In this document: piece by piece, positions 44,752 to 53,422 of the stretch
How positions within the stretch are numbered: position 1 is the stretch's first letter
Layout of the letters: the number at the start of each line of letters is the position of its first letter
Source of the DNA: a bacterium
GTDB lineage: Bacteria > Electryoneota > RPQS01 > DYHQ01
Reading direction: 5' to 3'
DNA length: 64,000 bases
NCBI GenBank assembly: GCA_030622545.1
Contig: JAUXGA010000002.1
Coordinates: forward strand, 177,096-241,095
Notes under the pieces: model-generated
The model's input: the letters and a program-made list of their open reading frames with translations, nothing else
What the model was told of the DNA's origin: nothing
The model's database searches: none
Position numbers and translations under genes: made by a program

Positions 44752-47301
44752 TTACGGATTAAACGCGGCGACGCGATAAAAGCGTTTCGAAGCGGTCCCT
44801 ATGGCATCGGTGAATGTCGTTTCAGTCGTGGTGCCAATCGACTGGAAGCTGTCTTCCAAGTCAGATGCTCCAAAGACTTCATAGGTAATTTCTCCCGATC
44901 TTTCCGGCGGCGACCAATTTAATATGATATTGCTCTCACTTACCATCGCTGTGAGATCAGTTATTGTCACAACCGGGTAAATATGAATCAATTCTCCTCG
45001 CCCCGGGTCCAAAATAAGGTTGTCAATAAACTGCCCGTACCCATCCGATTCACATAGATGGGTCTGACCACTAAGATAGTGTCTGGCAACAAAATACTCG
45101 TTAAATCTGCCAACCATATTCATTTTGTACTCTATTCCTCGATGTTCAGTAAGCAGGCAGCGGCGATTGACGAACATCAAGTGCCAACTGTCGAAGTCGC
45201 CGTCCCTAAAAACCGCAATCTGGACATAGCTATCATCAGCATTCTCAGGGTCATTCCATCCATGAGTGAGATCAAAGGACTCGACACTTTCCAGATATGT
45301 TGGGAAGCTATCCGGCCATATACACTCTGAGAATTGCCAAGGAAAACTCTTATTTTCTTCACAAGCTCGCGTTGATACAGATGCGCACCAGTCAAGCTCG
45401 CTCAACACGGGTCCAATCTCGTCCACCATAGCGAAAATATTCTTCACGTAACCATAGCGTTCCGTCGGGTGGAATTCATATCTGGGGAGGGTGTCCAGGC
45501 TCGCGATAAGCCCGCCGCTGTAACCAGCATAGGTGTAGTAAACGATCCCTTTCGCGCCATGAGCAAGAGCGATATTCGCTTGGCAGAACATCTCCGCTTC
45601 ACTGATAAAGCGATAACAGGTTACTGGGTCAGACCAAGGGAAATCTATTTCACTGTGGATTTCGCTCTGTAGAACGGCATACCAAGGGATGCCTGTATAT
45701 TCCGCAATGTGCTGCGTTTGCAGAAATCCCTTTTTCGAGAAATTCTGAGTCCTTGAATCCATATATCCCGCGCTAACCAAATACTCATGAACTGCATTTG
45801 CATTAATAATGTGGTCCCACATGAATTGAAGACTTAAGCGTTTAGATGTTGCACCCTCTCGTAATACCCCATAAGTGTTCTCGCAGCCATCACCGAGCGT
45901 TGAAGCCGAATCCACCCAAGGCATCGAAAACATCCAATAATGCTCCCCCTGCCATCGCTCGCCGCCATCATTCGTCGTATCGTTCCAGAATGGAAAATTG
46001 TGATGATAAAACCAAGGGGGATTTACTTCTTCAAGGGTTGCTACCTTCTGCGATGAATCATCGTGGCCGAAGTTGATGCTCATATTCACGCCCGCCTGAT
46101 TCAATTCACCAATTGTATGGTCCGAATTCCACCACGGTTCATCCTCGAAATAGGCAAGAAGATTTTCATGTTGTGATTGTAAGCTTCCCAGGTTACCTGC
46201 TACGTCATAGAATTTTGGAGTGCGGCTGTCATCAGTAAAAAAAAGCGAATCATAGTACTGGTTGGTAATCGTCATCCAGTCAATATAGAAGTCCCGAAAT
46301 CCGGTCCAATAAACACCCACGAAGAGCTGCGTCCCATTCGGATGCCAGTAGCGCAGCGAGCAATCCAATGAAATCTCTTGCCATGTATTTGGCGCTGAGA
46401 AATCAGACACCCAGATGGTATCGATGCCGGGAACACACTCATCGCGCATTCCCTGTTCCTCATAGTTCATCGCTTTCGCAAGGTCATGATCTCTTGACCA
46501 CCAACCATAGCTCCATATTTCAGGAGTATCGCCGCATTCGGGAAAGCAGGGGCCGATGTCCCATGAATTCCCGGTTTCATACAAGTAGATTTTACCGATG
46601 GCACGGTTTGTCGTATCCCCATCATACTTCGCATAGAGGTTGACTCTATAGTGCAAATACGCGCGGTCTTCTCCGTGCAGTTCATCGTGATTCATCCCGT
46701 CCCAGCGAAAGCCCGTATTCGATGGTGGAGGATAAATGGGCAGTTCATGATAATAACAATCCGGCGGATAAATAAGCCAATTGTGCGAATCATGGCTGTC
46801 CGTCAAGGCATAATAAACCCACTTATTACCAATCTCAGGAGCTCGTACCTTTCCCCCCGTCCGGCATTCATCATTTTCGGAATAATTGCCCTGCTGGATG
46901 CAGTGTTCCTCCCACTCTTGATAATCAGGTCCAAGCTCAATAATGGGCGATTTTTGTGCGCTGGTGTAGCACCACAAGGTATCCGGGCGGTATTCGTTGT
47001 CAAACTGGAAATCGGGATAGATTCCTCGGATATACTGCAAGGCTTCGCCATTTTCCCATCCATAGAGAACCCAGTTCGCGTTCATGGAGTCGAGATGATG
47101 GAAACCCCAGCTCGGGTCGTTAGCAAAGAATTCCTGAGGCGTTGGCCAATTCGGTCTTCCCCATGGATTCCGGACTCGAGAATAGGCATCGAAGAAAACT
47201 CCTCTCGGAAAATCCGATGCAATTCCCTCCAAGATAAAAACCCCAATCGAGAGGGCAATCAGAAACGATGTGATGATACGCGTCCACTTCTTGGATTTCA
47301 T
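44752..47301 (-). CDS. Large secreted protein, possibly a glycoside-hydrolase-like TIM barrel
   Basis: 849 residues from the ATG at 47301, which has a perfect AAGGAGGT upstream. A longer frame runs on through a tandem repeat array and is rejected. Signal peptide MKSKKWTRIITSFLIALSIGVF. Family not recognised. Aromatic and acidic-rich text such as AYFEDEPWWNSDHTIGEL, TGIPWYAVLQSEIHSE and NIALAHGAKGIVYYTYAGY resembles barrel strands of glycoside hydrolases with candidate acids. C-terminal FN3-like domain (TDLTAMVSESNIILNWSPP ... KRFYRVAAFNP). It is within a block of secreted proteins. Confidence 0.6.
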   Translation of the reverse strand: MKSKKWTRIITSFLIALSIGVFILEGIASDFPRGVFFDAYSRVRNPWGRPNWPTPQEFFANDPSWGFHHLDSMNANWVLYGWENGEALQYIRGIYPDFQFDNEYRPDTLWCYTSAQKSPIIELGPDYQEWEEHCIQQGNYSENDECRTGGKVRAPEIGNKWVYYALTDSHDSHNWLIYPPDCYYHELPIYPPPSNTGFRWDGMNHDELHGEDRAYLHYRVNLYAKYDGDTTNRAIGKIYLYETGNSWDIGPCFPECGDTPEIWSYGWWSRDHDLAKAMNYEEQGMRDECVPGIDTIWVSDFSAPNTWQEISLDCSLRYWHPNGTQLFVGVYWTGFRDFYIDWMTITNQYYDSLFFTDDSRTPKFYDVAGNLGSLQSQHENLLAYFEDEPWWNSDHTIGELNQAGVNMSINFGHDDSSQKVATLEEVNPPWFYHHNFPFWNDTTNDGGERWQGEHYWMFSMPWVDSASTLGDGCENTYGVLREGATSKRLSLQFMWDHIINANAVHEYLVSAGYMDSRTQNFSKKGFLQTQHIAEYTGIPWYAVLQSEIHSEIDFPWSDPVTCYRFISEAEMFCQANIALAHGAKGIVYYTYAGYSGGLIASLDTLPRYEFHPTERYGYVKNIFAMVDEIGPVLSELDWCASVSTRACEENKSFPWQFSECIWPDSFPTYLESVESFDLTHGWNDPENADDSYVQIAVFRDGDFDSWHLMFVNRRCLLTEHRGIEYKMNMVGRFNEYFVARHYLSGQTHLCESDGYGQFIDNLILDPGRGELIHIYPVVTITDLTAMVSESNIILNWSPPERSGEITYEVFGASDLEDSFQSIGTTTETTFTDAIGTASKRFYRVAAFNP

Positions 47302-47321
47302 TTTACACCTCCTTGTTAAAA

Positions 47322-47355
47322 TCGCCGCGAGTGGGTGCCGTTTACCCCTCGCGTA
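47322..47355 (+). repeat. Second short hairpin repeat, copy 2
   Basis: TCGCCGCGAGTG ... ACCCCTCGCGTAA, matching 34745-34780 with small changes in the loop. It starts 21 nt before (outside) the start codon of the secreted protein at 44752-47301. Confidence 0.7.
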
Positions 47356-47374
47356 ATTAAATATCGCCGTTGTG

Positions 47375-47570
47375 GTAGGGGCGCTCCCGCGTGTGCGCCC
47401 GTTACGAAACATTGTAGGGGCGTTCCCACGTGTGCGCCCGTTACGAAACATTGTAGGGGCGTTCCCACGTGTGCGCCCGTTACGAAACATTGTAGGGGGC
47501 GTTCCCACGTGTGCGCCCGTTACGAAACATTGTAGGGGGCGTTCCCACGTGTGCGCCCGTGTTACCATTC
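47375..47570 (+). repeat. 39-bp tandem repeat array, five units
   Basis: Units start with GTAGGGG at 47375, 47414, 47453, 47492 and 47532 (periods 39, 39, 39, 40). Each holds an imperfect palindrome, GGGCG ... CGCCC around TTCCCACGTGTG, and a linker ending TTACGAAACATT. The first and last units are partial or diverged; the middle ones are almost identical. It lies in the upstream region of the secreted gene and includes no unique spacers. Confidence 0.9.
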
Positions 47571-47583
47571 GTGCATGCACTCG

Positions 47584-47612
47584 CGGGCTGACACGTGGGT
47601 CAGCCCCTACAG
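47584..47612 (-). repeat. Single diverged, inverted unit beside the tandem array
   Basis: GGGCTGACACGTGGGTCAGCCCCTAC. Read on the minus strand it begins GTAGGGGCTGACCCACGTGT, so it resembles the array unit in opposite orientation and is itself a strong hairpin (GGGCTGAC/GTCAGCCC-like). It lies 10 bases before the stop of the FG-GAP gene and may act as its terminator. Confidence 0.6.
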
Positions 47613-47621
47613 GGAATCAAC

Positions 47622-49208
47622 CTACCGCTGCAACACGATCGGTTGAACTTGCACTCCTTCAGAAGATAAAAGCCGCACGAAGTATCTTCCCGACGCAACC
47701 GGACGTTCCGACTGCGTACAACCGTCCCACGCTAAATTGTGCAAACCTATGTTGAGATGTTCTGACGGAAACGCATACACTCGCTGACCTAATGTATTCA
47801 CAATCTGAATCTGTATCTCCTGCAGTCCACGACTCACTTCAATCGGAATAGTCACTCCCGGATTGAAAGGATTCGGATAGGGGGGGAGTAGCTTCAAAGA
47901 TTTCGGTAGGAGAGAGCCTTTGTCTTTTGGTACGGAAACATGCAAGCTCGTATCTCCACTGACGACGGTGATTCTCCCATCACCCTGGCTCTCTCCGAAT
48001 CCGCGGCTCGAATAAACCCAATCCGATATTCCATCCCCATTGAAATCTCCCGCTGACACCGTCCGCCAACCTAAATGGGCATAATAGCCATCCTCGCCTC
48101 CATGCTCTCCCCAAATATGAATATCCGCATGGCCATCCATCCAGCGACCCCCAAGGTAAATCACCAATTCCCCTAAAAAATTTGAACCACTATCATGACC
48201 ACTGAGCGCTAAATCATTGTAGCCATCGTCATTGATATCTCCTATCCCACAATAGCACGTATAAACAGGGCGACTCGACGCGGGCCAAAGCTGCAAATCC
48301 GGTTCGAAATCCGTTGGGTTCCCGCCAAAACAGATGAATGATCCCCCGCCATGTTTGTAGATATCGTCATAGCCATCCCCGTTCAGGTCCGGAACAATCA
48401 CCCATTTGGAGCTCATGTTATATGGATACCAATAGGTCACATCCGGCAGTGAATCGGCTTCTGGCCCACCCAAGAAAAGATCTACTGCCTCCGAATCCGG
48501 AGAACTAGCATTCCAGCCATGTCTCAAAAAATCATCATACCCATCTCCGTTCACATCCCCAAATCCCCCGTAGTAGCTTCCATAACCGGGATCATTCCGA
48601 CTAAAGCTCCACGATGGCAGGCTATCCGGTTGTGGCCCGCCCCGATGAAACCAGAAAAGCCCTGTGTTAATATTTATTGTTACATAGTCTGCAAACTCAT
48701 CTCCGGTGTAATCTCCTACGATATCCCCCCCCCCGTAGATCTGCCACGGTGACACCCAGTCCGGAACCGTATCAAAATCCGGCCCACCATGATAAAGCAC
48801 TCGCATATAAGAGTAGTTCGGATAATTGCCACGGATAAAGGTAGCAAAGATATCCAAGTGTCCATCCCCGTCTACGTCGTCAAAAAATCCCTTATACTCC
48901 AAGAGATAGGAATCCGATATACTATCCAGGCGAGCAAAAGCAGTATATCGCTCCGTCCCGTCATCACTCCCATAATAAATACGCCACTCTCTTGAATGTG
49001 GCCATACCTGACCATTGGTGAAAGCATTAGCCAAAATATCATCATAACCATCACCATCCACATCTCCCACCGGCACGAGCGTATGATGTCCCAACTGCTG
49101 GTTCAGTGTATCCCCTAACGCCTCAAATATGATTTCCGGTTCGTACTGAGCAAGAGCCGCCGAAGAAATGAAAACGACTATTATGCATGTCCAAAGCAGC
49201 TTTTTCAT
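47622..49208 (-). CDS. Secreted FG-GAP/VCBS beta-propeller protein with type IX-like sorting module
   Basis: 528 residues. Signal peptide to about 20. Seven calcium-loop repeats of the form D-D/N-DG-D (GDVDGDGYDDIL, DDVDGDGHLDIF, GDYTGDEFADYV, GDVNGDGYDDFL, PDLNGDGYDDIY, GDINDDGYNDLA, GDFNGDGISDWV) suggest a full seven-blade propeller. C-terminal PPYPNPFNPGVTIPIEV, NTLGQRV and SGRYFVRLL is the export module. Probably a surface-bound binding protein; ligand unknown. Own promoter at 49342-49370, leader about 127 nt. Confidence 0.87.
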   Translation of the reverse strand: MKKLLWTCIIVVFISSAALAQYEPEIIFEALGDTLNQQLGHHTLVPVGDVDGDGYDDILANAFTNGQVWPHSREWRIYYGSDDGTERYTAFARLDSISDSYLLEYKGFFDDVDGDGHLDIFATFIRGNYPNYSYMRVLYHGGPDFDTVPDWVSPWQIYGGGDIVGDYTGDEFADYVTININTGLFWFHRGGPQPDSLPSWSFSRNDPGYGSYYGGFGDVNGDGYDDFLRHGWNASSPDSEAVDLFLGGPEADSLPDVTYWYPYNMSSKWVIVPDLNGDGYDDIYKHGGGSFICFGGNPTDFEPDLQLWPASSRPVYTCYCGIGDINDDGYNDLALSGHDSGSNFLGELVIYLGGRWMDGHADIHIWGEHGGEDGYYAHLGWRTVSAGDFNGDGISDWVYSSRGFGESQGDGRITVVSGDTSLHVSVPKDKGSLLPKSLKLLPPYPNPFNPGVTIPIEVSRGLQEIQIQIVNTLGQRVYAFPSEHLNIGLHNLAWDGCTQSERPVASGRYFVRLLSSEGVQVQPIVLQR

Positions 49209-49341
49209 TGGAGTTACCTATTTGTTATCTTCTTGTTAATAAAAAATTAAGCGAATCCTTCCTGATATGATTATTCAGAGAGAATTCGCCATGAAATGCT
49301 CCGCAATGGTTCCCAATCGAAGAAAGCCGTAAACCTGTTTC

Positions 49342-49370
49342 AATATAGGTGATTTTATAAAACAAGTCAA
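49342..49370 (-). promoter_or_regulatory. Promoter of the FG-GAP protein gene
   Basis: Minus strand TTGACT (49365-49370), 17 nt, TATATT (49342-49347). Confidence 0.75.
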
Positions 49371-49455
49371 GGGAAATCTTCATATTTGAAAAATTTAATT
49401 ACTAAATGAACGGAAATGCATTTAAAGAAGATAGCTCAACACATCCATCAAAGAA

Positions 49456-49482
49456 AGCGGCGACCTGCTTGAGGTCGCCGCT
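49456..49482 (-). terminator. Terminator of the OPT transporter gene
   Basis: AGCGGCGACCT and AGGTCGCCGCT form a perfect 11-bp stem with a 5-nt loop. On the minus strand it is followed by TTTCTTT. Confidence 0.8.
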
Positions 49483-49508
49483 GAAAATTGGTTCTGTGTG
49501 GGTGCGCG

Positions 49509-51737
49509 TCAAAGCACTCCGAAGGCCATCATAGCAGCCAACACGACGCCTGTGATGCTTTCACCGGCGATAAATCCCGAAGCGATGGGAATTGTGAACA
49601 TGTCATTCCACTTGCCTACGCGCTTTTCGAGGACAAATGCGATGAGGGAGCCGAGGAACATCGCGAAGCTCGTGTACGCGGGAATCATCATCGCAATCCC
49701 CAGAGCCGCAGGGGATGGGGTGTAGGGGCGCAATTTCGGGAACGCGCGATCCACGATGACAATCGCCAGCCCCGCGATGAAAGCGATAATCATCGCCAGC
49801 ACAGCGCTGGGGGGGAGGGTGCTGATTCCCTTCGACAATACGCGTGCGACTCCCGCCCAAACCAGTGCGGATGGAGCCGGGAATTGCGCGCCGCCGAGTG
49901 CGTTCGCGTCAGGCACGAGAATGAAATAAGCCGGCACTGCCAACAGCGCTCCGGCAAAGACACCGAAGAGCTGCGCGATGAATTGCTTGCGCGGATTCGC
50001 GCCGACCATGTGTCCGACCTTAAGATTTCCGACGGTATCACTGGTGGAACAAGCAGCGCCCGAGGTCACCCCAGCGGTCATGAGGTTCGTTGTCATATTG
50101 CCGGGCGCAATGGCGCCATATGTCAATTGCGTGACTTTACCCAAAGCTCCGATGGGATTGATACCGATTTCCGCTCCCGCGCGAGCCGCAACCGCCGCGA
50201 GGAAGAAGGTAAGTATCACCGCTAAAATACCCATGTACCAAGGGATGTGAAAGAGCCAGATTAGCATAAGAACAGCAGCGAACCCGGCAGTCAGAAATCC
50301 CGGGAGGAACCATTTCATCGGAACCTCGATATCCTCGAGGATATCCTCTTTATCGTCTTTTCGTTTGCCGAGACCGCTGAAGATACTTGCGAATGTTCGT
50401 CCCAGTGTTCGCCATTGAAACATCAGCGCCAGCAGTCCGCCTACGACTAAAATCGTTGCGCCGGGCCAGAGCGACCACGCACTGATATTGCGGAAACCTC
50501 CGGCGCGCTGCAGACGACTTGCACCCGGCTCAAAACCAAGAGCCTGGACGAATTGAGGAAATTGGTTTTCTACAATAGTAAGCTTTGCTTCCCAATCGGT
50601 TGCTTTGGATGCTTCGGCGAAGAGAACATTCACGCCGAGAGTTTTATTCGCGGTATCACGGACGCTGATGATTCCGTGGAACGGATTCAATTCTCCGTTG
50701 CGGAGTTCCGGAGCATTGAAATCGCGCGTGATTTGTTTAAGGGACGCATAGGTTGCCGGTGCGGTCCATGTATAGCGGAGTGTGTCCACGCGGCTTCCGA
50801 GAGACATCTCCGGGGCGACATCGGCTTCTTCGAGTACGACCGTGAATGTTTGTCCGGCTTGCACTGTGAGCGGCAATTGTGTTTTCGCCGTCGCTTGAAT
50901 CTGCGGAGCGGGATGCTGGATGATTTTTGCGTTAATCAGATTCGGCGCGAGCACTCCGAAATTCAGAAGAAATCCGAAGAGCATTGAACACCCGACTTTA
51001 ATTCCGAACAGCGCTCCGATGCCGATAAAAATCAGACTCGGCTCCAGACTGAGCGTCAATCTGCCAAGACCAATACGCCCAATCGTTGTGGGAATCCCGA
51101 CAAGACCGGGAATCCATCCGACGCCGTCACGGAGCGCCGCGACCAGAATACCGAGCCCGCCTGCAAATCCAAGCGCTTTGGCTTTTTTCATCGCTTCGCC
51201 GCCGTGCGAGTACATCGCTTTCAGTGTTTCGCCGGTGGGAATATTTGCCGGGAAGCGCAGCCGTTCTACCTGTATCATCTGCCGCTTGAGCGGGATGGCC
51301 ATAAACAGGCCGAGGTAGAGAATCACGCCGATGAATATCGTGAGGTGCCACCAGACGAATGTGTAGCCGGTCACCATCGTCAATGCGGGAACGGCTGACA
51401 CGAGACCCGCCGATGAAATCCAACTGGCGGCGACCGCGACTGTCATCATGATGGTGTTTTCCATCATGCCGAAATCCTTTTTAATGATGCGGGCACCGCG
51501 CAGCGCTTTAAAGAGAGCGAAGATGACAATTACGGCGGCGATGTCCACACCGAGTCCCCATCCTGATTTCAAACCGATATAGAGATTCGAAAGGGACATG
51601 AGTCCACCGAACGCCATACCCGCTATAATCGCACGCACAGTCAGTTGAGGTTCTTTGTCTCCCTTATAAACTGTTTCGAGCCATTCTCGATCTCGTTCTT
51701 CAACTGTCTTTTCAGGTTCTTTGGGATTTTCTGTCAT
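49509..51737 (-). CDS. OPT-family oligopeptide/metal-chelate transporter
   Basis: 742 residues with some 14-16 hydrophobic segments. Typical blocks are SNLYIGLKSGWGLGVDIAAV, RLRFPANIPTGETLKAMYS, and the long GEIGINPIGALGKVTQLTYG-like and GMVTTNLMTAG-like region (here APGNMTTNLMTAGVTSGAAC) with SDTVGNLKVGHMVGA. A large soluble loop (about 290-400) lies mid-protein. The prokaryotic OPT group imports small peptides. It is the last of a minus-strand trio with the fumarase genes. Confidence 0.9.
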   Translation of the reverse strand: MTENPKEPEKTVEERDREWLETVYKGDKEPQLTVRAIIAGMAFGGLMSLSNLYIGLKSGWGLGVDIAAVIVIFALFKALRGARIIKKDFGMMENTIMMTVAVAASWISSAGLVSAVPALTMVTGYTFVWWHLTIFIGVILYLGLFMAIPLKRQMIQVERLRFPANIPTGETLKAMYSHGGEAMKKAKALGFAGGLGILVAALRDGVGWIPGLVGIPTTIGRIGLGRLTLSLEPSLIFIGIGALFGIKVGCSMLFGFLLNFGVLAPNLINAKIIQHPAPQIQATAKTQLPLTVQAGQTFTVVLEEADVAPEMSLGSRVDTLRYTWTAPATYASLKQITRDFNAPELRNGELNPFHGIISVRDTANKTLGVNVLFAEASKATDWEAKLTIVENQFPQFVQALGFEPGASRLQRAGGFRNISAWSLWPGATILVVGGLLALMFQWRTLGRTFASIFSGLGKRKDDKEDILEDIEVPMKWFLPGFLTAGFAAVLMLIWLFHIPWYMGILAVILTFFLAAVAARAGAEIGINPIGALGKVTQLTYGAIAPGNMTTNLMTAGVTSGAACSTSDTVGNLKVGHMVGANPRKQFIAQLFGVFAGALLAVPAYFILVPDANALGGAQFPAPSALVWAGVARVLSKGISTLPPSAVLAMIIAFIAGLAIVIVDRAFPKLRPYTPSPAALGIAMMIPAYTSFAMFLGSLIAFVLEKRVGKWNDMFTIPIASGFIAGESITGVVLAAMMAFGVL

Positions 51738-51789
51738 GAGAAATCCTTGGAATTAATTTTTATTTAGTCGGTTGATGAATAATAAAAAA

Positions 51790-52410
51790 CTATTTCAAAC
51801 CGACGAGTTTTTTCAAAACGTCTCCGGAAGCTTCGGCGATTTCGCGGTGCAGACTGCCGCCGTGAGCGTCCATCGTGACTACCACAGGAAAATCTTTCAC
51901 CTCGATAATCCACATCGCTTCCGGAACGCCGAACTCGAGCTTCAGAACATCGTGCACTTTCACCACAGACTGCGCCAGATACACCGCCGCGCCACCGATA
52001 GCATGGAAGTAGCACGCTTTGTATTTTTTACATGCGTTCGAGGTTTTCGCGCCCATACCGCCTTTGCCGATGACGCCTTTGACATCGAAATGCTTAATGA
52101 CATCCGCTTGATAAGGTTCTTCGCGGCTGGACGTCGTCGGCCCGGCGGAAACGAAACGATAGTCTTTGGTATCCAAACCCGCGACAACTGGACCGCAATG
52201 ATAAATCACGCTGCCCTTCAGCAGCTTTTTCAGTTGCTGATATGTTTCTTGCTCTGTGGCAGGCGGTTTGGGATTCTCGATGAAATTTTCAATCATGTAT
52301 TTATGAGCAGTGTCGCGTCCGGTTATCATGATGCCCGACAGAGCCACCTGGTCGCCGACTTTGAGCGAAAGAATTTGCTCATCGCTGATAGGAATGGTCA
52401 GATTAATCAT
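51790..52410 (-). CDS. Class I fumarate hydratase beta subunit
   Basis: 206 residues, matching the C-terminal swivel domain of class I fumarases and L(+)-tartrate dehydratase. LKVGDQVALSGIMITGRD, IYHCGPVVAGLD, SAGPTTSSREEPY and VKGVIGKGGMGAKT are present. It overlaps the alpha gene by 8 nt. With that subunit it hydrates fumarate to malate in the TCA cycle; a tartrate dehydratase role is possible, but fumarase is the likelier housekeeping task. Confidence 0.9.
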   Translation of the reverse strand: MINLTIPISDEQILSLKVGDQVALSGIMITGRDTAHKYMIENFIENPKPPATEQETYQQLKKLLKGSVIYHCGPVVAGLDTKDYRFVSAGPTTSSREEPYQADVIKHFDVKGVIGKGGMGAKTSNACKKYKACYFHAIGGAAVYLAQSVVKVHDVLKLEFGVPEAMWIIEVKDFPVVVTMDAHGGSLHREIAEASGDVLKKLVGLK

Positions 52411-53284
52411 AAGTCACCTCGCCATTTTTCCAATGAAGACTTCCTCGCCGGTCCGCCCAACACGCGTAGGACATCGAAACGAAATAGCAGGCCGGAACCC
52501 GATGATTGCTGCCGATTTTGACCGCCATGATGGTTGTTTTTCCGCCGAATCCCATCGGACCGATTCCGAGCTCGTTGGCCTCTTTCAGAATGCGTTCTTC
52601 AAGCGCGGCCAGTTCGGGATTCGGATTGACATCATCAAGTTTCCGGGCAAGCTGTTCTTTGGACACCAGATAGCCGCTGCCACGGTTGCCGCCGATACCG
52701 ATGCCGATAATTCCGGGGCCGCAGCCGTAGCCTTGAGCTTTATCAATGGCATCCAGAATAACGCGGCGTACTCCTTCCAAATCGCGGCCTGCGCCGAGGG
52801 GAACGTGAGGCAGCCGGTATTGCGCACCGACGTTCTCGCAGCCGCCGCCTTTCAGCATCAAATCGAAGCGCAGTTCGTCTTTTTCCCATTCATGAAAATA
52901 GAACATGGGAAAGCCCGCGCCGGTATTGTCGCCGCTGTTTTTGCCGGTCAAAGCATCCACGGCATTGGGGCGCAGGTAGGTTTTGGCGGTGGCTGTGCGA
53001 ACAGCATCAAGGATTTGTTCGGTCAGCATTTTCTGACTGTAGCCGAAGGGAAAATGGACATGAAACACGATATGGCCGGTGTCCTGACAAATCGGCGCTG
53101 ACTTATCGCGAGCGAGTGTGATGTTTTCGAGAACCGTCTGCAGTGCGCTCCAACCGGCGGAGCCTTCCGGTTCCGTTTTTGCCGCGCGTTCAATCACGGC
53201 AACGACGTCTGGAGCGAGTACCGTTGACGTGCGGCGGACAAGTTCCAAGAGCGGCTCTCGAAGATCAATGTCAATTGGTTTCAC
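52403..53284 (-). CDS. Class I fumarate hydratase alpha subunit (4Fe-4S)
   Basis: 293 residues from a GTG start behind AGGAG. Three Cys candidates for the iron-sulfur cluster occur in APICQDTG, GGGCENVG and YGCGPGIIGIGIGGNRG. RPNAVDALTGKNSGDN and FGGKTTIMAVKIG are family blocks. The window thus encodes an oxygen-sensitive, iron-sulfur fumarase rather than class II FumC, which fits an anaerobic or microaerobic life. Confidence 0.92.
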   Translation of the reverse strand: MKPIDIDLREPLLELVRRTSTVLAPDVVAVIERAAKTEPEGSAGWSALQTVLENITLARDKSAPICQDTGHIVFHVHFPFGYSQKMLTEQILDAVRTATAKTYLRPNAVDALTGKNSGDNTGAGFPMFYFHEWEKDELRFDLMLKGGGCENVGAQYRLPHVPLGAGRDLEGVRRVILDAIDKAQGYGCGPGIIGIGIGGNRGSGYLVSKEQLARKLDDVNPNPELAALEERILKEANELGIGPMGFGGKTTIMAVKIGSNHRVPACYFVSMSYACWADRRGSLHWKNGEVTYD

Positions 53285-53364
53285 GGGTAGGTCTCCTGAA
53301 TTAATTTGCGAATGCGTTCATTATACGAATTCAAAAGGATATTTGCAAACTTCTTGATACGAAA

Positions 53365-53398
53365 ACGGCAGGTTTCCCCGTAAGAGAAAACCTGCCGT
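53365..53398 (-). terminator. Terminator of the propeller-like secreted gene
   Basis: ACGGCAGGTTT and AAACCTGCCGT form an 11-bp perfect stem around 12 nt, followed on the minus strand by TTTTCG. Confidence 0.8.
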
Positions 53399-53422
53399 CG
53401 AGCGTTTGCAAAGCGGCTTGCG

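Larger units (their letters stand above)
49209..49508. other. Intergenic region between FG-GAP and OPT genes
   Basis: 300 bp. Holds the FG-GAP promoter and, at the other end, the terminator of the OPT transporter gene (49456-49482). AT-rich in between; no gene seen. Confidence 0.6.

Noticed and set aside
47375..47570. CRISPR array
   Set aside because: The units are contiguous 39-40 bp repeats with no unique spacers, and there are no cas genes in the window.
47302..47580. 93-residue N-terminal extension of the secreted protein at 44752-47301
   Set aside because: It is the translated tandem repeat array. A signal peptide and perfect ribosome binding site mark the start at 47301.
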